Of a stretch of 64,000 nt of DNA, positions 42,460 to 51,882 are shown piece after piece. The stretch's first letter is position 1, and each line of letters opens with the position of its first letter. A model generated the notes under the pieces. That model had not been told where the DNA came from, did not search any database, and saw only the letters and a program-made list of their open reading frames with translations. The stretch is from contig NZ_JAPSJL010000002.1 of assembly GCF_031178195.1 (NCBI RefSeq), positions 247,593-311,592 on the forward strand, written 5' to 3'. The position numbers and the translations under genes were made by a program. The stretch comes from Zhihengliuella sp. GTDB taxonomy: Bacteria > Actinomycetota > Actinomycetes > Actinomycetales > Micrococcaceae.

Positions 42460-43296
42460 CTAGGCGCTGCGCCCCGCGAGCGCGGTCAGGACGCCATCGG
42501 AGTATCCGGGCCAGACGTCGATCGCCCACGGACCGAAATCGCGATCGGCCAGCGCGACGCAGGCGGCGCCGGCGGCGGGGTCCGCCCAGAGGAACGTCCC
42601 CGACTGGCCGAAGTGCCCGAAGGTCCGGCCGGAGTTCCGCGTGCCGGTCCAGTGGGGGTCCTTCTCCGCCTTGATCTCCAGCCCGAGGCCCCAGGCGTTG
42701 TCTGTCTGCCGGCCGTACCCCGGCAGGACGCCCGCGAGGCCGGGGAACTGCGCGGTCGTGGCCTCCCGGTGGGTCTGCTCCGCGAGCAACCGGGGCTGCA
42801 GGAGCTCGGCGGCGAAGCGGGCGAGGTCCTCTGCGGTCGAGATCCCGCCGGCGGCCGGAGAGCCCTCGAGCCGGGTGGCGCCCATGCCGAGGGGTTCGAG
42901 CACGGCCTCGCGCAGGTAGTCCGCGAAGGCCATGCCCGTCGCGGCCTCGAGCGTCTCGCCGAGCACCTCGAATCCGGTGTTGGAGTAGATCCGGCGCGTC
43001 CGCGGCGCGGCCCGCACCGTGCGGTCGGCGAAGTCGTAGCCGGCGGTGTGCGCCAGGAGGTCCCTGACGGTCGCCCCCTCGGGGCCGGCCGGCTGCTCGA
43101 GCTCGAGGGCGCCCTCCTCGACGGCGATGAGCACGGCGTAGGCGGCCAGCGGCTTCGTCACGGACGCGAGCCGGAACGCGCGCCCCGTCTCCCCGGCCCG
43201 GGCGATCACGCCGTCGGGCCCGACGACGACGGCGGAGGCATGGTCGACGGGCCAGGATTCGACGGCGGACGCGGCGGCGGTCAGCGGCTCGGTCAT
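42460..43296 (-). CDS. Serine hydrolase, beta-lactamase/class C PBP family
   Basis: A 278-residue protein with the SxxK box ASVTKPLA (about residue 45), the YxN box RIYSNTGFE (about 105) and HFGQSG in place of KTG (about 230). These define the class C beta-lactamase/esterase fold. No signal peptide is visible, so a cytoplasmic esterase or peptidase role is likelier than antibiotic resistance. Confidence 0.87.
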   Translation of the reverse strand: MTEPLTAAASAVESWPVDHASAVVVGPDGVIARAGETGRAFRLASVTKPLAAYAVLIAVEEGALELEQPAGPEGATVRDLLAHTAGYDFADRTVRAAPRTRRIYSNTGFEVLGETLEAATGMAFADYLREAVLEPLGMGATRLEGSPAAGGISTAEDLARFAAELLQPRLLAEQTHREATTAQFPGLAGVLPGYGRQTDNAWGLGLEIKAEKDPHWTGTRNSGRTFGHFGQSGTFLWADPAAGAACVALADRDFGPWAIDVWPGYSDGVLTALAGRSA

Positions 43297-43361
43297 GGTG
43301 CTCCTCGGGTCGGTGGCGGCGGTGACGGGGGACCGTCCGGCCGTGCGTTCTTCGGGCTTGG

Positions 43362-44159
43362 CTACGCGGTCGCCGCGGCGTGAGCGAAGGTGTGGTCCTC
43401 CGGGAGGACGATCACCAGCTGGTGCGGCCGCCGGGCGGTGGCCGGCGTGAGCTCAGCCTCCCACTTCTCGCTGGCGGCGGCCAGCAGCTCCTCGGGACTC
43501 GTCGGCGCCTCGCCCGACCGGGCGAGCAGGTGGCGGACGAGCTCGCCGCGGGTGTGCTTGGCGAAGTGGGACACCACCTTGCGGGCGCCGGCGCGGATCT
43601 GGACCACGGAGACCGCGACGGTCCGGGCCGCGGGAGGAGCCCAGGCTGCGGCGTAGGTGCTCGAGCGGCAGTCGATCACGAGCTCGCCCTCGGTCCTCGG
43701 GGCCAGTGCCGCCGTCAGGCGCGGCTTCCACCATGCGGCGAGCTTGCCGAACTCCGGCAGCTTCACGGACATGGAGAGGCGGTACGCGGGGATCGGGTCG
43801 GCGAAGCCCACCGCGCCCCAGAGCGCGCTGACGACGACGATGGACTGGTCCGCGGCGGCCTGCTGCTCCGGCGCCAGGGTCGCATAGCCGAGCGCCTCGT
43901 AGAGCACGCCGGTGTAGACGGTGTGGGCCGGCCCGGCCGGTTCCCGGTGGAGCCGACGGTTGCGCTCGATCTCCTCGGCGAGCGAGGCGCCGACCCCCAG
44001 GACCTCGTGGGCGTCGTCGCCGTGCGAGGCAGCGACGAGCGCATCGAGCACGCTGCGCCGGTGGCCCGCGAGGGCGGGGAACGAGAGGGTCGACGGGTCG
44101 AAGTCGCGGTCGGTCAGGGCGGCGCGCTTGCCCTCGGACGGCGGGAGAAGAATGAGCAC
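43362..44159 (-). CDS. yaaA: YaaA family peroxide-stress protein
   Basis: A 265-residue YaaA (DUF328/UPF0246) protein starting MLILLPPSEGKRA, with YTGVLYEALG, ALWGAVGFADPIPAYRLSM and KVVSHFAKHTRGEL. In E. coli YaaA limits free iron and damage during peroxide stress; the same is inferred here. The GTG at 44157-44159 is chosen because no in-frame ATG exists nearby and the upstream frame enters rnpB. Confidence 0.88.
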   Translation of the reverse strand: MLILLPPSEGKRAALTDRDFDPSTLSFPALAGHRRSVLDALVAASHGDDAHEVLGVGASLAEEIERNRRLHREPAGPAHTVYTGVLYEALGYATLAPEQQAAADQSIVVVSALWGAVGFADPIPAYRLSMSVKLPEFGKLAAWWKPRLTAALAPRTEGELVIDCRSSTYAAAWAPPAARTVAVSVVQIRAGARKVVSHFAKHTRGELVRHLLARSGEAPTSPEELLAAASEKWEAELTPATARRPHQLVIVLPEDHTFAHAAATA

Positions 44160-44225
44160 GGGAGCATCGTAGAGCCTGCGCGCGGGACGTGGCCAAGCCG
44201 TGTCGTCCGTCGCGGCGGAGGAGTG

Positions 44226-44593
44226 GTGGACGGGATGACCTGTACGCCGGGTTCTGTGCCTGCCGCGGTTGCCCGACTGGCAGGTGACGATCATCCATCT
44301 AGGCGCACCGTTGCCGATGCGCTCGAGCGGCCTACCCGGCTGCTGGGCGGACAGCCTCATGCGCAGCCTGTCTGGCCTTGCTCCGGGTGGGGTTTACCGA
44401 GCCGGCCCGGTCGCCCGGGCCGCTGGTGGTCTCTTACACCACCGTTTCACCCTTACCCGCTGCGGGAGCGGGCGGTCTGTTCTCTGTGGCACTGGCCTGC
44501 GGGTCACCCCGAGTGGGCGTTACCCACCACCCTGTCCTGTGGAGCCCGGACGTTCCTCGTGCAGGGCACGCGATCGTCCGGTCATCCCGTCCA
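44226..44593 (-). ncRNA. rnpB: RNase P RNA (bacterial type A)
   Basis: Catalytic RNA of RNase P. On the minus strand the P1 helix pairs GGACGGGATGACC (44580-44592) with its exact complement at 44228-44240. Conserved blocks are GAGGAACGTCCGGGCTCC near the 5' end and ACAGAACCCGGCGTACAG near the 3' end. A TAGACT hexamer (44601-44606) about eight bases upstream is a likely -10. Exact ends are uncertain by a few bases. Confidence 0.95.
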
Positions 44594-44811
44594 GCGTCCC
44601 AGTCTACGCCCCGCGGCCGGCGACGAGCCGATGTGACCATCCTCACGCTCGCCGGATTCGGCGGAGCGCGGGTGGTCCCTAGAATGGAAGGCAGAGGCAA
44701 CGAGGCCTCGCTCGGGGAGGATCCTCATCCCCGCGAACCGTATCTGCAATGGTGCTTTCACGGTGCCGACCGGCCACGTTGGATCCTGGGCCGGCCAAGG
44801 AAGGATATTCA

Positions 44812-46302
44812 GTGACCCAGCAGTCGACCGCGGCGCTTGCCGACTGGAGCAGCCGCGAAGAACTCGCCGAGGCCATGATCCCGCTGATCGGGCGTCTCTA
44901 CCGCCGCAACAACGTGGTGACGTCCATCTACGGGCGAAAGCTGATCAACAAGTCGGCCGTCGACATCCTCAAGGCCCACCGCATCGCCCGCCACAACGAC
45001 GGGACCGAGCTGCCGCTCGATCAGACGTTCCCCATCCTGCAGGCCATGGACGGCCTCAACCTGGGTGCCGCTGCCGTCGATATCGCCCGGATGGCGCGCA
45101 AGTACCGCGACGCCGGCGCGGGCCGCGACCTCTCCGCGTTCCTCAAGGAGGAGTTCGGCGACAAGGTCGGCGCTGCGGGCGCCACGGACGCCGAGCCGAC
45201 CGACGTCGTCCTCTACGGCTTCGGCCGCATCGGCCGCCTCCTCGCCCGCATTCTGATCGAGCGCGGCGGCTACGGCCTGCGCCTGCGCGCGATCGTGGTC
45301 CGGAAGGGCTCCGAGACCGACCTCGTCAAGCGCGCCTCGCTGCTGCGGCGCGATTCGGTCCACGGCCCGTTCGACGGCTCCATCACCGTCGACGAGGAGA
45401 ACAACACGATCCTCGCCAACGGCACGCTGATCCAGGTGATCTACTCGAACGACCCGACTGCCGTGGACTACACCCAGTACGGCATCGACAAGGCGATCGT
45501 GGTGGACAACACCGGGCGTTGGCGCGACCGCGAGGGCCTGTCCCAGCACCTGCAGGCCAAGGGCGTCGGCCGGGTCCTGCTGACCGCGCCGGGCAAGGGC
45601 GACGTGAAGAACATCGTCCACGGGATCAACCACGGCGACATCGCGGCCGACGACACCATCGTGTCCGCGGCATCCTGCACCACGAACGCCATCACGCCGG
45701 TCCTCAAGGCCCTCGGCGACGAGTTCGGCATCGTCCACGGCCACGTCGAGACGGTCCACTCGTTCACGAACGACCAGAACCTCATCGACAACTTCCACAA
45801 GGGCGACCGCCGCGGCCGCTCGGCGGCGCTGAACATGGTCATCACGGAGACCGGCGCCGCGAAGGCCGTCGCCAAGGCGCTCCCGGAGTTCGAGGGGAAG
45901 CTCACCGGCAACGCCATCCGCGTCCCCACCCCCGACGTCTCCATGGCGATCCTCAATCTCAACCTGGAGCGCGAGGCCACCAAGGAGGAGATCAATACCT
46001 ACCTGCGGCAGATGTCGCTCAACAGCACGCTGCACAAGCAGATCGACTACATCGACTCGCCCGAGGTCGTCTCGACCGATTTCATCGGTTCGCGCCGCGC
46101 CGGCATCGTCGACGGGCTGGCGACCATCGCCAGCGGCAAGAACGCCGTCGTCTACGTCTGGTACGACAACGAGTTCGGCTACTCGTGCCAGGTCATCCGC
46201 GTGATCGAGGAGCTCGCGGGCACCCACCCGCAGGCCTTCCCGGCCGTGGCCGGGCAGCCCTCCGACGCCGAGGCGGTCCAGCTCGCCGGGCAGCCCGCCT
46301 GA
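44812..46302 (+). CDS. gap: Glyceraldehyde-3-phosphate dehydrogenase, long form
   Basis: A 496-residue GAPDH. Residues 1-130 are an extra N-terminal domain; the NAD(P) domain begins LYGFGRIGRLL (GFGRIG at 136-141) and the catalytic Cys289 is in SAASCTTNAITP. Long-form enzymes such as corynebacterial GapB are linked to gluconeogenesis and NADP use; the direction here is inferred. The GTG at 44812 has AAGGA six to nine bases upstream. Confidence 0.92.
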   Translation: MTQQSTAALADWSSREELAEAMIPLIGRLYRRNNVVTSIYGRKLINKSAVDILKAHRIARHNDGTELPLDQTFPILQAMDGLNLGAAAVDIARMARKYRDAGAGRDLSAFLKEEFGDKVGAAGATDAEPTDVVLYGFGRIGRLLARILIERGGYGLRLRAIVVRKGSETDLVKRASLLRRDSVHGPFDGSITVDEENNTILANGTLIQVIYSNDPTAVDYTQYGIDKAIVVDNTGRWRDREGLSQHLQAKGVGRVLLTAPGKGDVKNIVHGINHGDIAADDTIVSAASCTTNAITPVLKALGDEFGIVHGHVETVHSFTNDQNLIDNFHKGDRRGRSAALNMVITETGAAKAVAKALPEFEGKLTGNAIRVPTPDVSMAILNLNLEREATKEEINTYLRQMSLNSTLHKQIDYIDSPEVVSTDFIGSRRAGIVDGLATIASGKNAVVYVWYDNEFGYSCQVIRVIEELAGTHPQAFPAVAGQPSDAEAVQLAGQPA

Positions 46303-46359
46303 CGCGCACTCCGCCGACGCCTGTCTCCGGCACCTGAGGCCGGGGACGGGCCCGGAACG

Positions 46360-46403
46360 ACGGCGGCCGGCGACCTCCCTTTGAGGAGGTCGCCGGCCGC
46401 CGT
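46360..46403. terminator. Bidirectional terminator between gap and def
   Basis: Perfect 19-base arms (46360-46378 and 46385-46403) with a six-base loop between convergent genes. Confidence 0.88.
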
Positions 46404-46445
46404 CTCTGCGTGCCCGGGCGTCGGGCCGGGAGAGTGCTCGGGGCG

Positions 46446-47018
46446 TCAGTGCCCGAACGGGTCGGGGTCCGTGCCGGGTAGCCAGCTGTTGCCGGGGGCT
46501 CCCCACTCGAGATCCTTCTTGGCCTTCTTCCACCGTCGGGCCCACCGGTCGTTCAGCCGGTCGACGTACAGGAGCCCCTCGAGGTGGTCGTACTCGTGCT
46601 GCATGACCCGCGCGAACCAGCCGGTCGCGTCGAACGAGATCGGCTCCCCGTCTCCGTCGAAGCCCTCGACGCGGGCGAAGTCGGCCCGCTTGAGTGGGAA
46701 CGAGAGCCCGGGCGCGGAGAGGCAGCCCTCGCCTTCGTCGTCCGGATCGGGCTGTGCCTGAGAGATCTTCGAGAGGGTCAGCCGCGGGTTGACGACCACG
46801 CCGCGGGGCGGGACGCCGTCGTCGTTCTCGTACTCGTAGGTGAACAGCCGGAGCCCGACGCCGACCTGAGGCGCGGCGAGACCGACGCCATGGGCGGCGT
46901 CCTGGGTCTCGAACATGTCCTCGATGAGCCGGCGGAGGTCGTCGTCGAACTCGGTGACCTCCTGCGCCCGGCGGTGCAGGCTGTCCTCGCCGTAGATCAC
47001 GATGGGGAGAATCGCCAT
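46446..47018 (-). CDS. def: Peptide deformylase
   Basis: A 190-residue deformylase with motif 1 HGVGLAAPQVGV, motif 2 EGCLSAPGL and motif 3 QHEYDHLEGLLY, which supply the metal ligands Cys, His, His and catalytic Glu. It removes the N-formyl group from new proteins. The ATG at 47016-47018 follows AGGAAGGACAGG. The tRNA-His terminator is just upstream, so it either has a promoter squeezed around that hairpin or depends on read-through. Confidence 0.95.
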   Translation of the reverse strand: MAILPIVIYGEDSLHRRAQEVTEFDDDLRRLIEDMFETQDAAHGVGLAAPQVGVGLRLFTYEYENDDGVPPRGVVVNPRLTLSKISQAQPDPDDEGEGCLSAPGLSFPLKRADFARVEGFDGDGEPISFDATGWFARVMQHEYDHLEGLLYVDRLNDRWARRWKKAKKDLEWGAPGNSWLPGTDPDPFGH

Positions 47019-47035
47019 GGGCCTGTCCTTCCTGC

Positions 47036-47070
47036 CAAAAAGAAAGCCGCCCCGGTCAGACCGGGGCGGC
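47036..47070 (-). terminator. Terminator of tRNA-His
   Basis: Ten-base arms GCCGCCCCGG (47046-47055 and 47061-47070) followed on the minus strand by TTTCTTTTT, a textbook intrinsic terminator. Confidence 0.9.
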
Positions 47071-47076
47071 AACTTC

Positions 47077-47152
47077 GGGGTGAGTAACGGGGCTTGAACC
47101 CGCGACCTTCTGGACCACAACCAGACGCTCTACCGACTGAGCTATACCCACC
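47077..47152 (-). tRNA. tRNA-His (anticodon GTG)
   Basis: The minus strand reads GGTGGGTATAGCTC... with anticodon loop TTGTGGT flanked by TCTGG/CCAGA and a GGTTCAAGC T-loop region. An extra 5' G pairs with discriminator C73, the histidine-specific feature. CCA is not encoded. Confidence 0.95.
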
Positions 47153-47325
47153 ATTGCACCGGGAAGACTGGCCCGAGGGCCGTTCCAACCGAGTGTGAGT
47201 CGCTTCGACGGGGCAGTATTCCACCGCGCTCCGTCCGGGCAACGCACACTATCTTACACACAAAACGACGTCGGGACCCTAATCGGTCCGGTGTGCCGTG
47301 CGCCACACCGGCGCTGGCGGCGGAG

Positions 47326-47979
47326 TCAGGCGGGGGAGGGGCCCTCGAGCTCGGCGGCGGCCTCGCGTGCGGCGCGTTCGGCGACGATCCGCTGGGCGAT
47401 CTTCTGGGCCGCCTTGCTCTCCGGACCGGGCGCCGGGACCATGACGGCTGCCCGGTAGTAGCGCAGCTCCTCGATGGAGTCGCGGATGTCGCCCAGGGCG
47501 CGGTGGCCGCCGGTCTTGGCCGGCGCCTGGAAGAACGCCTTGGGGTACCAGCGGCGGGCGAGCTCTTTGAGGGTGGAGACGTCGATGATCCGATAGTGCA
47601 GGTGGTCGATGACGTCGGGCATGTCCCGCGCCAGGAAGTTGCGGTCCGTGCCCACGGAGTTGCCCGCCAACGGCGCCTTGCCGGCCACGGGGACCCAGGT
47701 GCGGATGTAGTCCATGACCTGCCGCTGCGCCTCCGCCATGTCGACGCCCCGGTCGAGAACCTCCAGGAGACCGGAGTCGGTGTGCATCCGACGGACGAAG
47801 TCGTTCATCTGCGCTAGAGCAGCGGGCTCGGGTCTGATCACGACGTCGACCCCGTCGCCGAGGACGTTCAGTTCGGAGTCGGTGACCAGGACGGCGACCT
47901 CGATGAGCGCATCGTCGGCGAGGTCCAGGCCGGTCATCTCGCAGTCGATCCAGACAATTTTCTCAGCAATAATAGGCAC
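47326..47979 (-). CDS. orn: Oligoribonuclease
   Basis: A 217-residue DEDDh exonuclease with WIDCEMTGLDL (Asp/Glu), NSVGTDRNFLARDMP and HRALGDIRDSIEELRYY (His/Asp). It degrades short oligoribonucleotides, including linear di-GMP-type products. The GTG at 47977-47979 begins MPIIAEKIVWID. An Ala/Glu-rich tail follows the catalytic domain. Confidence 0.95.
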   Translation of the reverse strand: MPIIAEKIVWIDCEMTGLDLADDALIEVAVLVTDSELNVLGDGVDVVIRPEPAALAQMNDFVRRMHTDSGLLEVLDRGVDMAEAQRQVMDYIRTWVPVAGKAPLAGNSVGTDRNFLARDMPDVIDHLHYRIIDVSTLKELARRWYPKAFFQAPAKTGGHRALGDIRDSIEELRYYRAAVMVPAPGPESKAAQKIAQRIVAERAAREAAAELEGPSPA

Positions 47980-48009
47980 GGGGCCAATCTACCCGAGGGC
48001 CCCGGCGGG

Positions 48010-48234
48010 TTACCGTCGCGCCGGCCCGCCCAGGGCCATCAGGACGGACAGCAGGCCGAAGGCGAGCAGCGCCGTCGCACTCGCGGTCAGGGCCTGCGGC
48101 ACGGCGAGGCCCACGAGAGGACCGCCGACCGCGACGACCACGGCGGCGAGCGCACCCCACCCGAGGACGGGGAGCGGACCGGAGCCGCGACGGGTTCCCG
48201 GCGGCGTCGAGTCACTCGAGGCGTGGCGGCCCAT
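48010..48234 (-). CDS. Small hypothetical membrane protein
   Basis: A 74-residue protein with two hydrophobic segments (about 24-44 and 48-68), starting MGRHASSDSTPPG. AGGGGG four bases before the ATG supports the start. No family recognised. It lies upstream of orn on the same strand with a 30-base gap. Confidence 0.6.
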   Translation of the reverse strand: MGRHASSDSTPPGTRRGSGPLPVLGWGALAAVVVAVGGPLVGLAVPQALTASATALLAFGLLSVLMALGGPARR

Positions 48235-48540
48235 TGTTCCCCCTGGCGGTCCGGCGTGGAATGCGATGCTGCGACGCCTCCAGCCTAGGCGCAGCTCCCG
48301 GGTGACGGTTGCAACAACGCGCCTGCGGGGCGACCGATGACCCGGTTCCGTGGCACGCCCGGTGCTAGGATCAGGCCCAGTTCGACCGCACTGCCGCGTT
48401 CCGACGGGCGCATCCTCCGCAACGCGAAGCACCGCACCGTGAGGTTCCGGCGTCCGTTCCGCGAGCGGCGCGCAGACATCCGTGGCACGGCGGCCGTGCC
48501 CGCCTCCGCGAACGACCGTGACGACCGAAGGACTGCCCGC
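48235..48540. other. Intergenic region before the first MptB-like gene
   Basis: About 300 bases between a divergent small gene and the mannosyltransferase. An in-frame ATG at 48337 would add 68 low-complexity Arg-rich residues to the mannosyltransferase; I see no convincing promoter hexamers or structure and treat this as upstream sequence. Confidence 0.5.
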
Positions 48541-50073
48541 GTGAACCCGACCGCACCGCCTGCTCCCGCGACGGCGGGAACCGACCGGGTCAACCGCACG
48601 ATCATCGAAGGTGCGATCGGGTCGCTGATGGTGGTCTTCGGGTCGCTCGGCGTCGGATGGCTGGCCTCCGTCTCGCCGCTGAACCGTCTGGAGCTGCTGA
48701 TCAGTCTGCGCACCACGGAGTGGGGCGTCATCACCACGACGGCGGTCATGACCCTGGGGTGCTGGGTCCTCTTCCGCGCCTGGCTGCGGCTGGGGCAGAA
48801 GCTTGAGGGTTGGCCGGAGGGCTCGCTGCGCACCGTGTGGAAGGCGTGCTTGGCCTGGGGCGTGCCGCTGCTGGCCTGCGTGCCGATCTTCTCCCGCGAC
48901 GTCTTCGCCTACATCGGCCAGGGGCGACTCGTCGCCGCCGGCCACGACCCCTACCAGCAGGGGATCTCCACCGTCGCGAACTGGTTCCAGCTCGGCACCG
49001 ACACCATGTGGGCGGAATCGACGACGCCCTACGGCGTCCTCTTCCTCGACGTGGAGCACCTGGTCATGCTCATCGCCGGTGAGGATCCCGACCTGGCGAT
49101 CTTCCTCTTCCGGCTCGTCGCTTTCGCCGGCGTGCTCCTGTGCCTCCTGTACGTGCCGAAGCTCGCGTCGCTCCACGGCGTCAACGGCGCGCGAGCCGCA
49201 TGGATCACGGTCGCGAACCCCCTCTTCCTCATCTCCTTCATCGCGAGCGCCCACAACGACTCCCTGATGACCGGGCTGGCAGTCGCCGGCACCTACTACG
49301 CCGCCACGGGACGCGGGATCAGGGGCGTCCTGCTGGTGACCGCGTCGATGGGCATCAAGCCCATCACCCTGGTCCTGCTGCCGTTCATCGGACTCCTGTG
49401 GGCCGGCCCGGGGGCCTCCTGGGCGCGGCGGTTCCGGTACTGGTTCTACACCGCGGGGATCGGCCTGGGCTCGATGGTGCTCATCGGCTACCTGAACGGC
49501 TACGCGCTCGGCTGGCTGGAGGTCATGCTCACCACGGGCACCGGCTACAGCGTGTACTCGCCGCTCGGCGTGCTGATCGGCTTCTTCTACGGCACGCTCG
49601 GCCCCCTCGGCGTTGATACCTCGTGGGTGCTGCCGACGCTGAAGCTCATCGGGCGCCTCGGCTCAGTCGCCGTCGTCCTCTTCCTGATGTTCAAGGGCTC
49701 CCACGGGCACCTCATCCAGCGGACGGTCCTCGCCTTCGCCGCCCTCGTGGTCCTGTCCCCGATCATCCACCCGTGGTACCTGTTGTGGCTGCTGCCCTTC
49801 TTCGCGGCCAGCGGGATCCGCAGCGACTGGCAGATCGTCTGGGTCTACTTCACGGTCGCGTTCTTCATCGCGTACGGCGTCGCCGACCAGCTCTTCGTGT
49901 GGCAGTTCCTCAGCCACCTGAAGCCGTGGCTGCAGAACCTGGCCACGGCCCTCTCCTGGCTCTTCATCGCCTACCTCGTCTTCATCGATCCCGGAACCCG
50001 GAGGATCTTCGTCGACTTCTGGCGCTCCCTGCGGCTGCCGGAGCGCGCCGGCCTGCGGAAGCGGGCGGGCTGA
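48541..50073 (+). CDS. Polyprenol-phosphate-mannose-dependent alpha-1,6-mannosyltransferase (MptB-like), copy 1
   Basis: A 510-residue GT-C membrane protein with about 13 helices. The first extracytoplasmic loop has VPIFSRDVFAYIGQGRL, matching the catalytic Asp-containing loop of MptA/MptB, and HDPYQQG, ASAHNDS and IIHPWYLLWLLP are conserved. MptB enzymes extend the mannan core of lipomannan/lipoglycans on the outer face of the membrane. The GTG at 48541 has GAAGGA upstream; a start at 48337 is possible. A paralogue follows after one base. Confidence 0.87.
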   Translation: MNPTAPPAPATAGTDRVNRTIIEGAIGSLMVVFGSLGVGWLASVSPLNRLELLISLRTTEWGVITTTAVMTLGCWVLFRAWLRLGQKLEGWPEGSLRTVWKACLAWGVPLLACVPIFSRDVFAYIGQGRLVAAGHDPYQQGISTVANWFQLGTDTMWAESTTPYGVLFLDVEHLVMLIAGEDPDLAIFLFRLVAFAGVLLCLLYVPKLASLHGVNGARAAWITVANPLFLISFIASAHNDSLMTGLAVAGTYYAATGRGIRGVLLVTASMGIKPITLVLLPFIGLLWAGPGASWARRFRYWFYTAGIGLGSMVLIGYLNGYALGWLEVMLTTGTGYSVYSPLGVLIGFFYGTLGPLGVDTSWVLPTLKLIGRLGSVAVVLFLMFKGSHGHLIQRTVLAFAALVVLSPIIHPWYLLWLLPFFAASGIRSDWQIVWVYFTVAFFIAYGVADQLFVWQFLSHLKPWLQNLATALSWLFIAYLVFIDPGTRRIFVDFWRSLRLPERAGLRKRAG

Positions 50074-50074
50074 C

Positions 50075-51769
50075 ATGACCCCGCCCACCCTGTCGCCGCA
50101 GGGGCGCAGCGTCCAGGTGCCGTTCCCGTCCCTGACGGCCCATCTGGACCGGTTGCGGAGCCGGCTCTCCGGGCTGCCCGTCCTCCGACGGATTCTGGGC
50201 GGCCCCGAGGCCGACGTCCACGTGGTCCTGGCCCAGGGCCTGCTGGCGAGCATCCTCGTGATGGTCGGCTCCTGGGGCGTCGGGATGCTGGCCACCAGCC
50301 AGGACTCGCTGTTCGCCCGCGCCGCGTTGCTGAACATGCTGCGGGCGGACCCGGCCGTCGTCGTGGCGGCCAGCATCCTCCTGGCCCTCGGACTGATGCT
50401 GCTCTGCCGCGCCTGGCTGCGACTGGGCCAGCGGACCATGAGCGGCAGCGCCGACATGACGGTGGTCCGGCGGGCGGTCCTCTCCTGGTCGGCCCCGATG
50501 ATGCTCGCGTTCCCGATCTACAGCCGCGACGTCTACTCCTACCTCGCGCAGGGGCGGCTCCTGCACCAGGATTTGAACCCGTACGAGAACTGGGTCTCGC
50601 AGCTGCCTGGGTGGTACGCGGAGGGCTCCGACAGTCTCTGGTCCGAGTCGCCCTCGCCCTACGGTCCGCTGTTCCTGATCTTCGCGCGGGCCACGTACTT
50701 CCTCACGGGAGGTGTCCCGGAGATCGGGGTCATGGTCCTGCGCCTCTTCGCGGCGGCCGGCGTGCTCGTCTGCCTCTACGCCGTGCCGCGGTTGGCCAGC
50801 GAGCACGGGGTCTCGCCGTCGTGGGCGACGTGGATCTGCATCGCGAACCCGTTCTTCCTCGTCGCGATGGTCGGGGGAGTGCACAACGACTCGGTCATGG
50901 TCGGCGGCACCCTGCTGGCCTTCCTCCTGATCTACCGCAATCGGCGTGTCCTGGGCATCGTCGCGGCCGGGGTGGCGATCGCGATCAAGCCGATCGTGGT
51001 CCTGGCGTTGCCGTTCGTGGGACTGGCACTGCTGCGCCGGCCGTCGCAGGCCGATCTTCCGGAACCTGGGCTGAGCCGCAAGCTCCCCGCCTGGGTCGGC
51101 GTCGGCCTCGTCGCGGGGTTGACCCTGGCGGCGTTCGGAGCGGCCTCCGGGCTCTGGTTCGGCTGGATCGAGGCCATGGCCACCGCCGGCACGGCGGCCT
51201 TCCCCTACGCTCCCATCGGCTTGCTGGGCCTGATCGTGGGCTGGGTCGCCTCCTGGTTCGGAGCGGACGCCACCGTGGTTTCCGGCGTCGTGTACTCCGG
51301 CTTCAGGGCGCTCTCCATCGTCCTGACCGTGTGGTGGGCGTTCCGCCTCCGGGCGGCGGATGCTGTGCTGGGGTGCGCTCTCGCGCTGAGCGCCGCCGCC
51401 CTGCTCGCACCGGTCATCCAGCCGTGGTACCTGCTGTGGCTGGCCCCGCTGTTCGCCGTGCACCGCCGCTACAGCGATCTGCTCGGGATCGCCTGGTACG
51501 TCGTGTCGATGGTGCTGGTCCTGATCGTGGCGATCGAGCAGCTCAGTGTGGCGCAGTGGATCGAGTCGCTGCCGGTGCAGATCACGGCCGGCGTCGTCGG
51601 CGTCCTGTACCTGGCCTACATCATGCTCGTGGACCCCAAGACGGCGACGCTCTTCGTCCCGCTCCGCGCCGCCGTCGTCGACCGGTGGGTCGGCCGCTTC
51701 GGCCTGCCGGAGGGCCGACCCACCGGCACGGCGGGACGGACTTCGTCGGGCGGGAGCCCCCGGGAGTAG
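50075..51769 (+). CDS. Polyprenol-phosphate-mannose-dependent alpha-1,6-mannosyltransferase (MptB-like), copy 2
   Basis: A 564-residue GT-C paralogue of the preceding gene: FPIYSRDVYSYLAQGRLL aligns with its catalytic loop, VHNDSVMVGGTLLAF with its Asn-Asp motif and VIQPWYLLWLAP with its late motif. Together they could carry out initiation and elongation of a lipoglycan mannan. Separate roles are inferred. Starts one base after the first copy's stop, so they form an operon. Confidence 0.87.
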   Translation: MTPPTLSPQGRSVQVPFPSLTAHLDRLRSRLSGLPVLRRILGGPEADVHVVLAQGLLASILVMVGSWGVGMLATSQDSLFARAALLNMLRADPAVVVAASILLALGLMLLCRAWLRLGQRTMSGSADMTVVRRAVLSWSAPMMLAFPIYSRDVYSYLAQGRLLHQDLNPYENWVSQLPGWYAEGSDSLWSESPSPYGPLFLIFARATYFLTGGVPEIGVMVLRLFAAAGVLVCLYAVPRLASEHGVSPSWATWICIANPFFLVAMVGGVHNDSVMVGGTLLAFLLIYRNRRVLGIVAAGVAIAIKPIVVLALPFVGLALLRRPSQADLPEPGLSRKLPAWVGVGLVAGLTLAAFGAASGLWFGWIEAMATAGTAAFPYAPIGLLGLIVGWVASWFGADATVVSGVVYSGFRALSIVLTVWWAFRLRAADAVLGCALALSAAALLAPVIQPWYLLWLAPLFAVHRRYSDLLGIAWYVVSMVLVLIVAIEQLSVAQWIESLPVQITAGVVGVLYLAYIMLVDPKTATLFVPLRAAVVDRWVGRFGLPEGRPTGTAGRTSSGGSPRE

Positions 51770-51813
51770 AACGCCGGCCGGCACGCGCGGCAGGACAGAG
51801 TCCCAGGACGCGC

Positions 51814-51874
51814 ACGACGGCGGCGCACCGCCCCGTGGGCCCCGCAGGGTCCGTGGGCGGTGCGCCGCCGTCGT
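51814..51874 (+). terminator. Terminator of the mannosyltransferase operon
   Basis: Perfect 20-base arms (51814-51833, 51855-51874) followed by TTCTTGCT. Confidence 0.85.
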
Positions 51875-51882
51875 TCTTGCTG

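Noticed and set aside
42460-43296. Serine hydrolase as a resistance beta-lactamase
   Set aside because: No signal peptide, and HxG replaces KTG, as in esterase-like relatives.
47056-47247. Minus-strand ORFs reading through tRNA-His (QSVERLVV...GSSPV)
   Set aside because: These are translations of the tRNA-His gene itself in two frames, a common false call.
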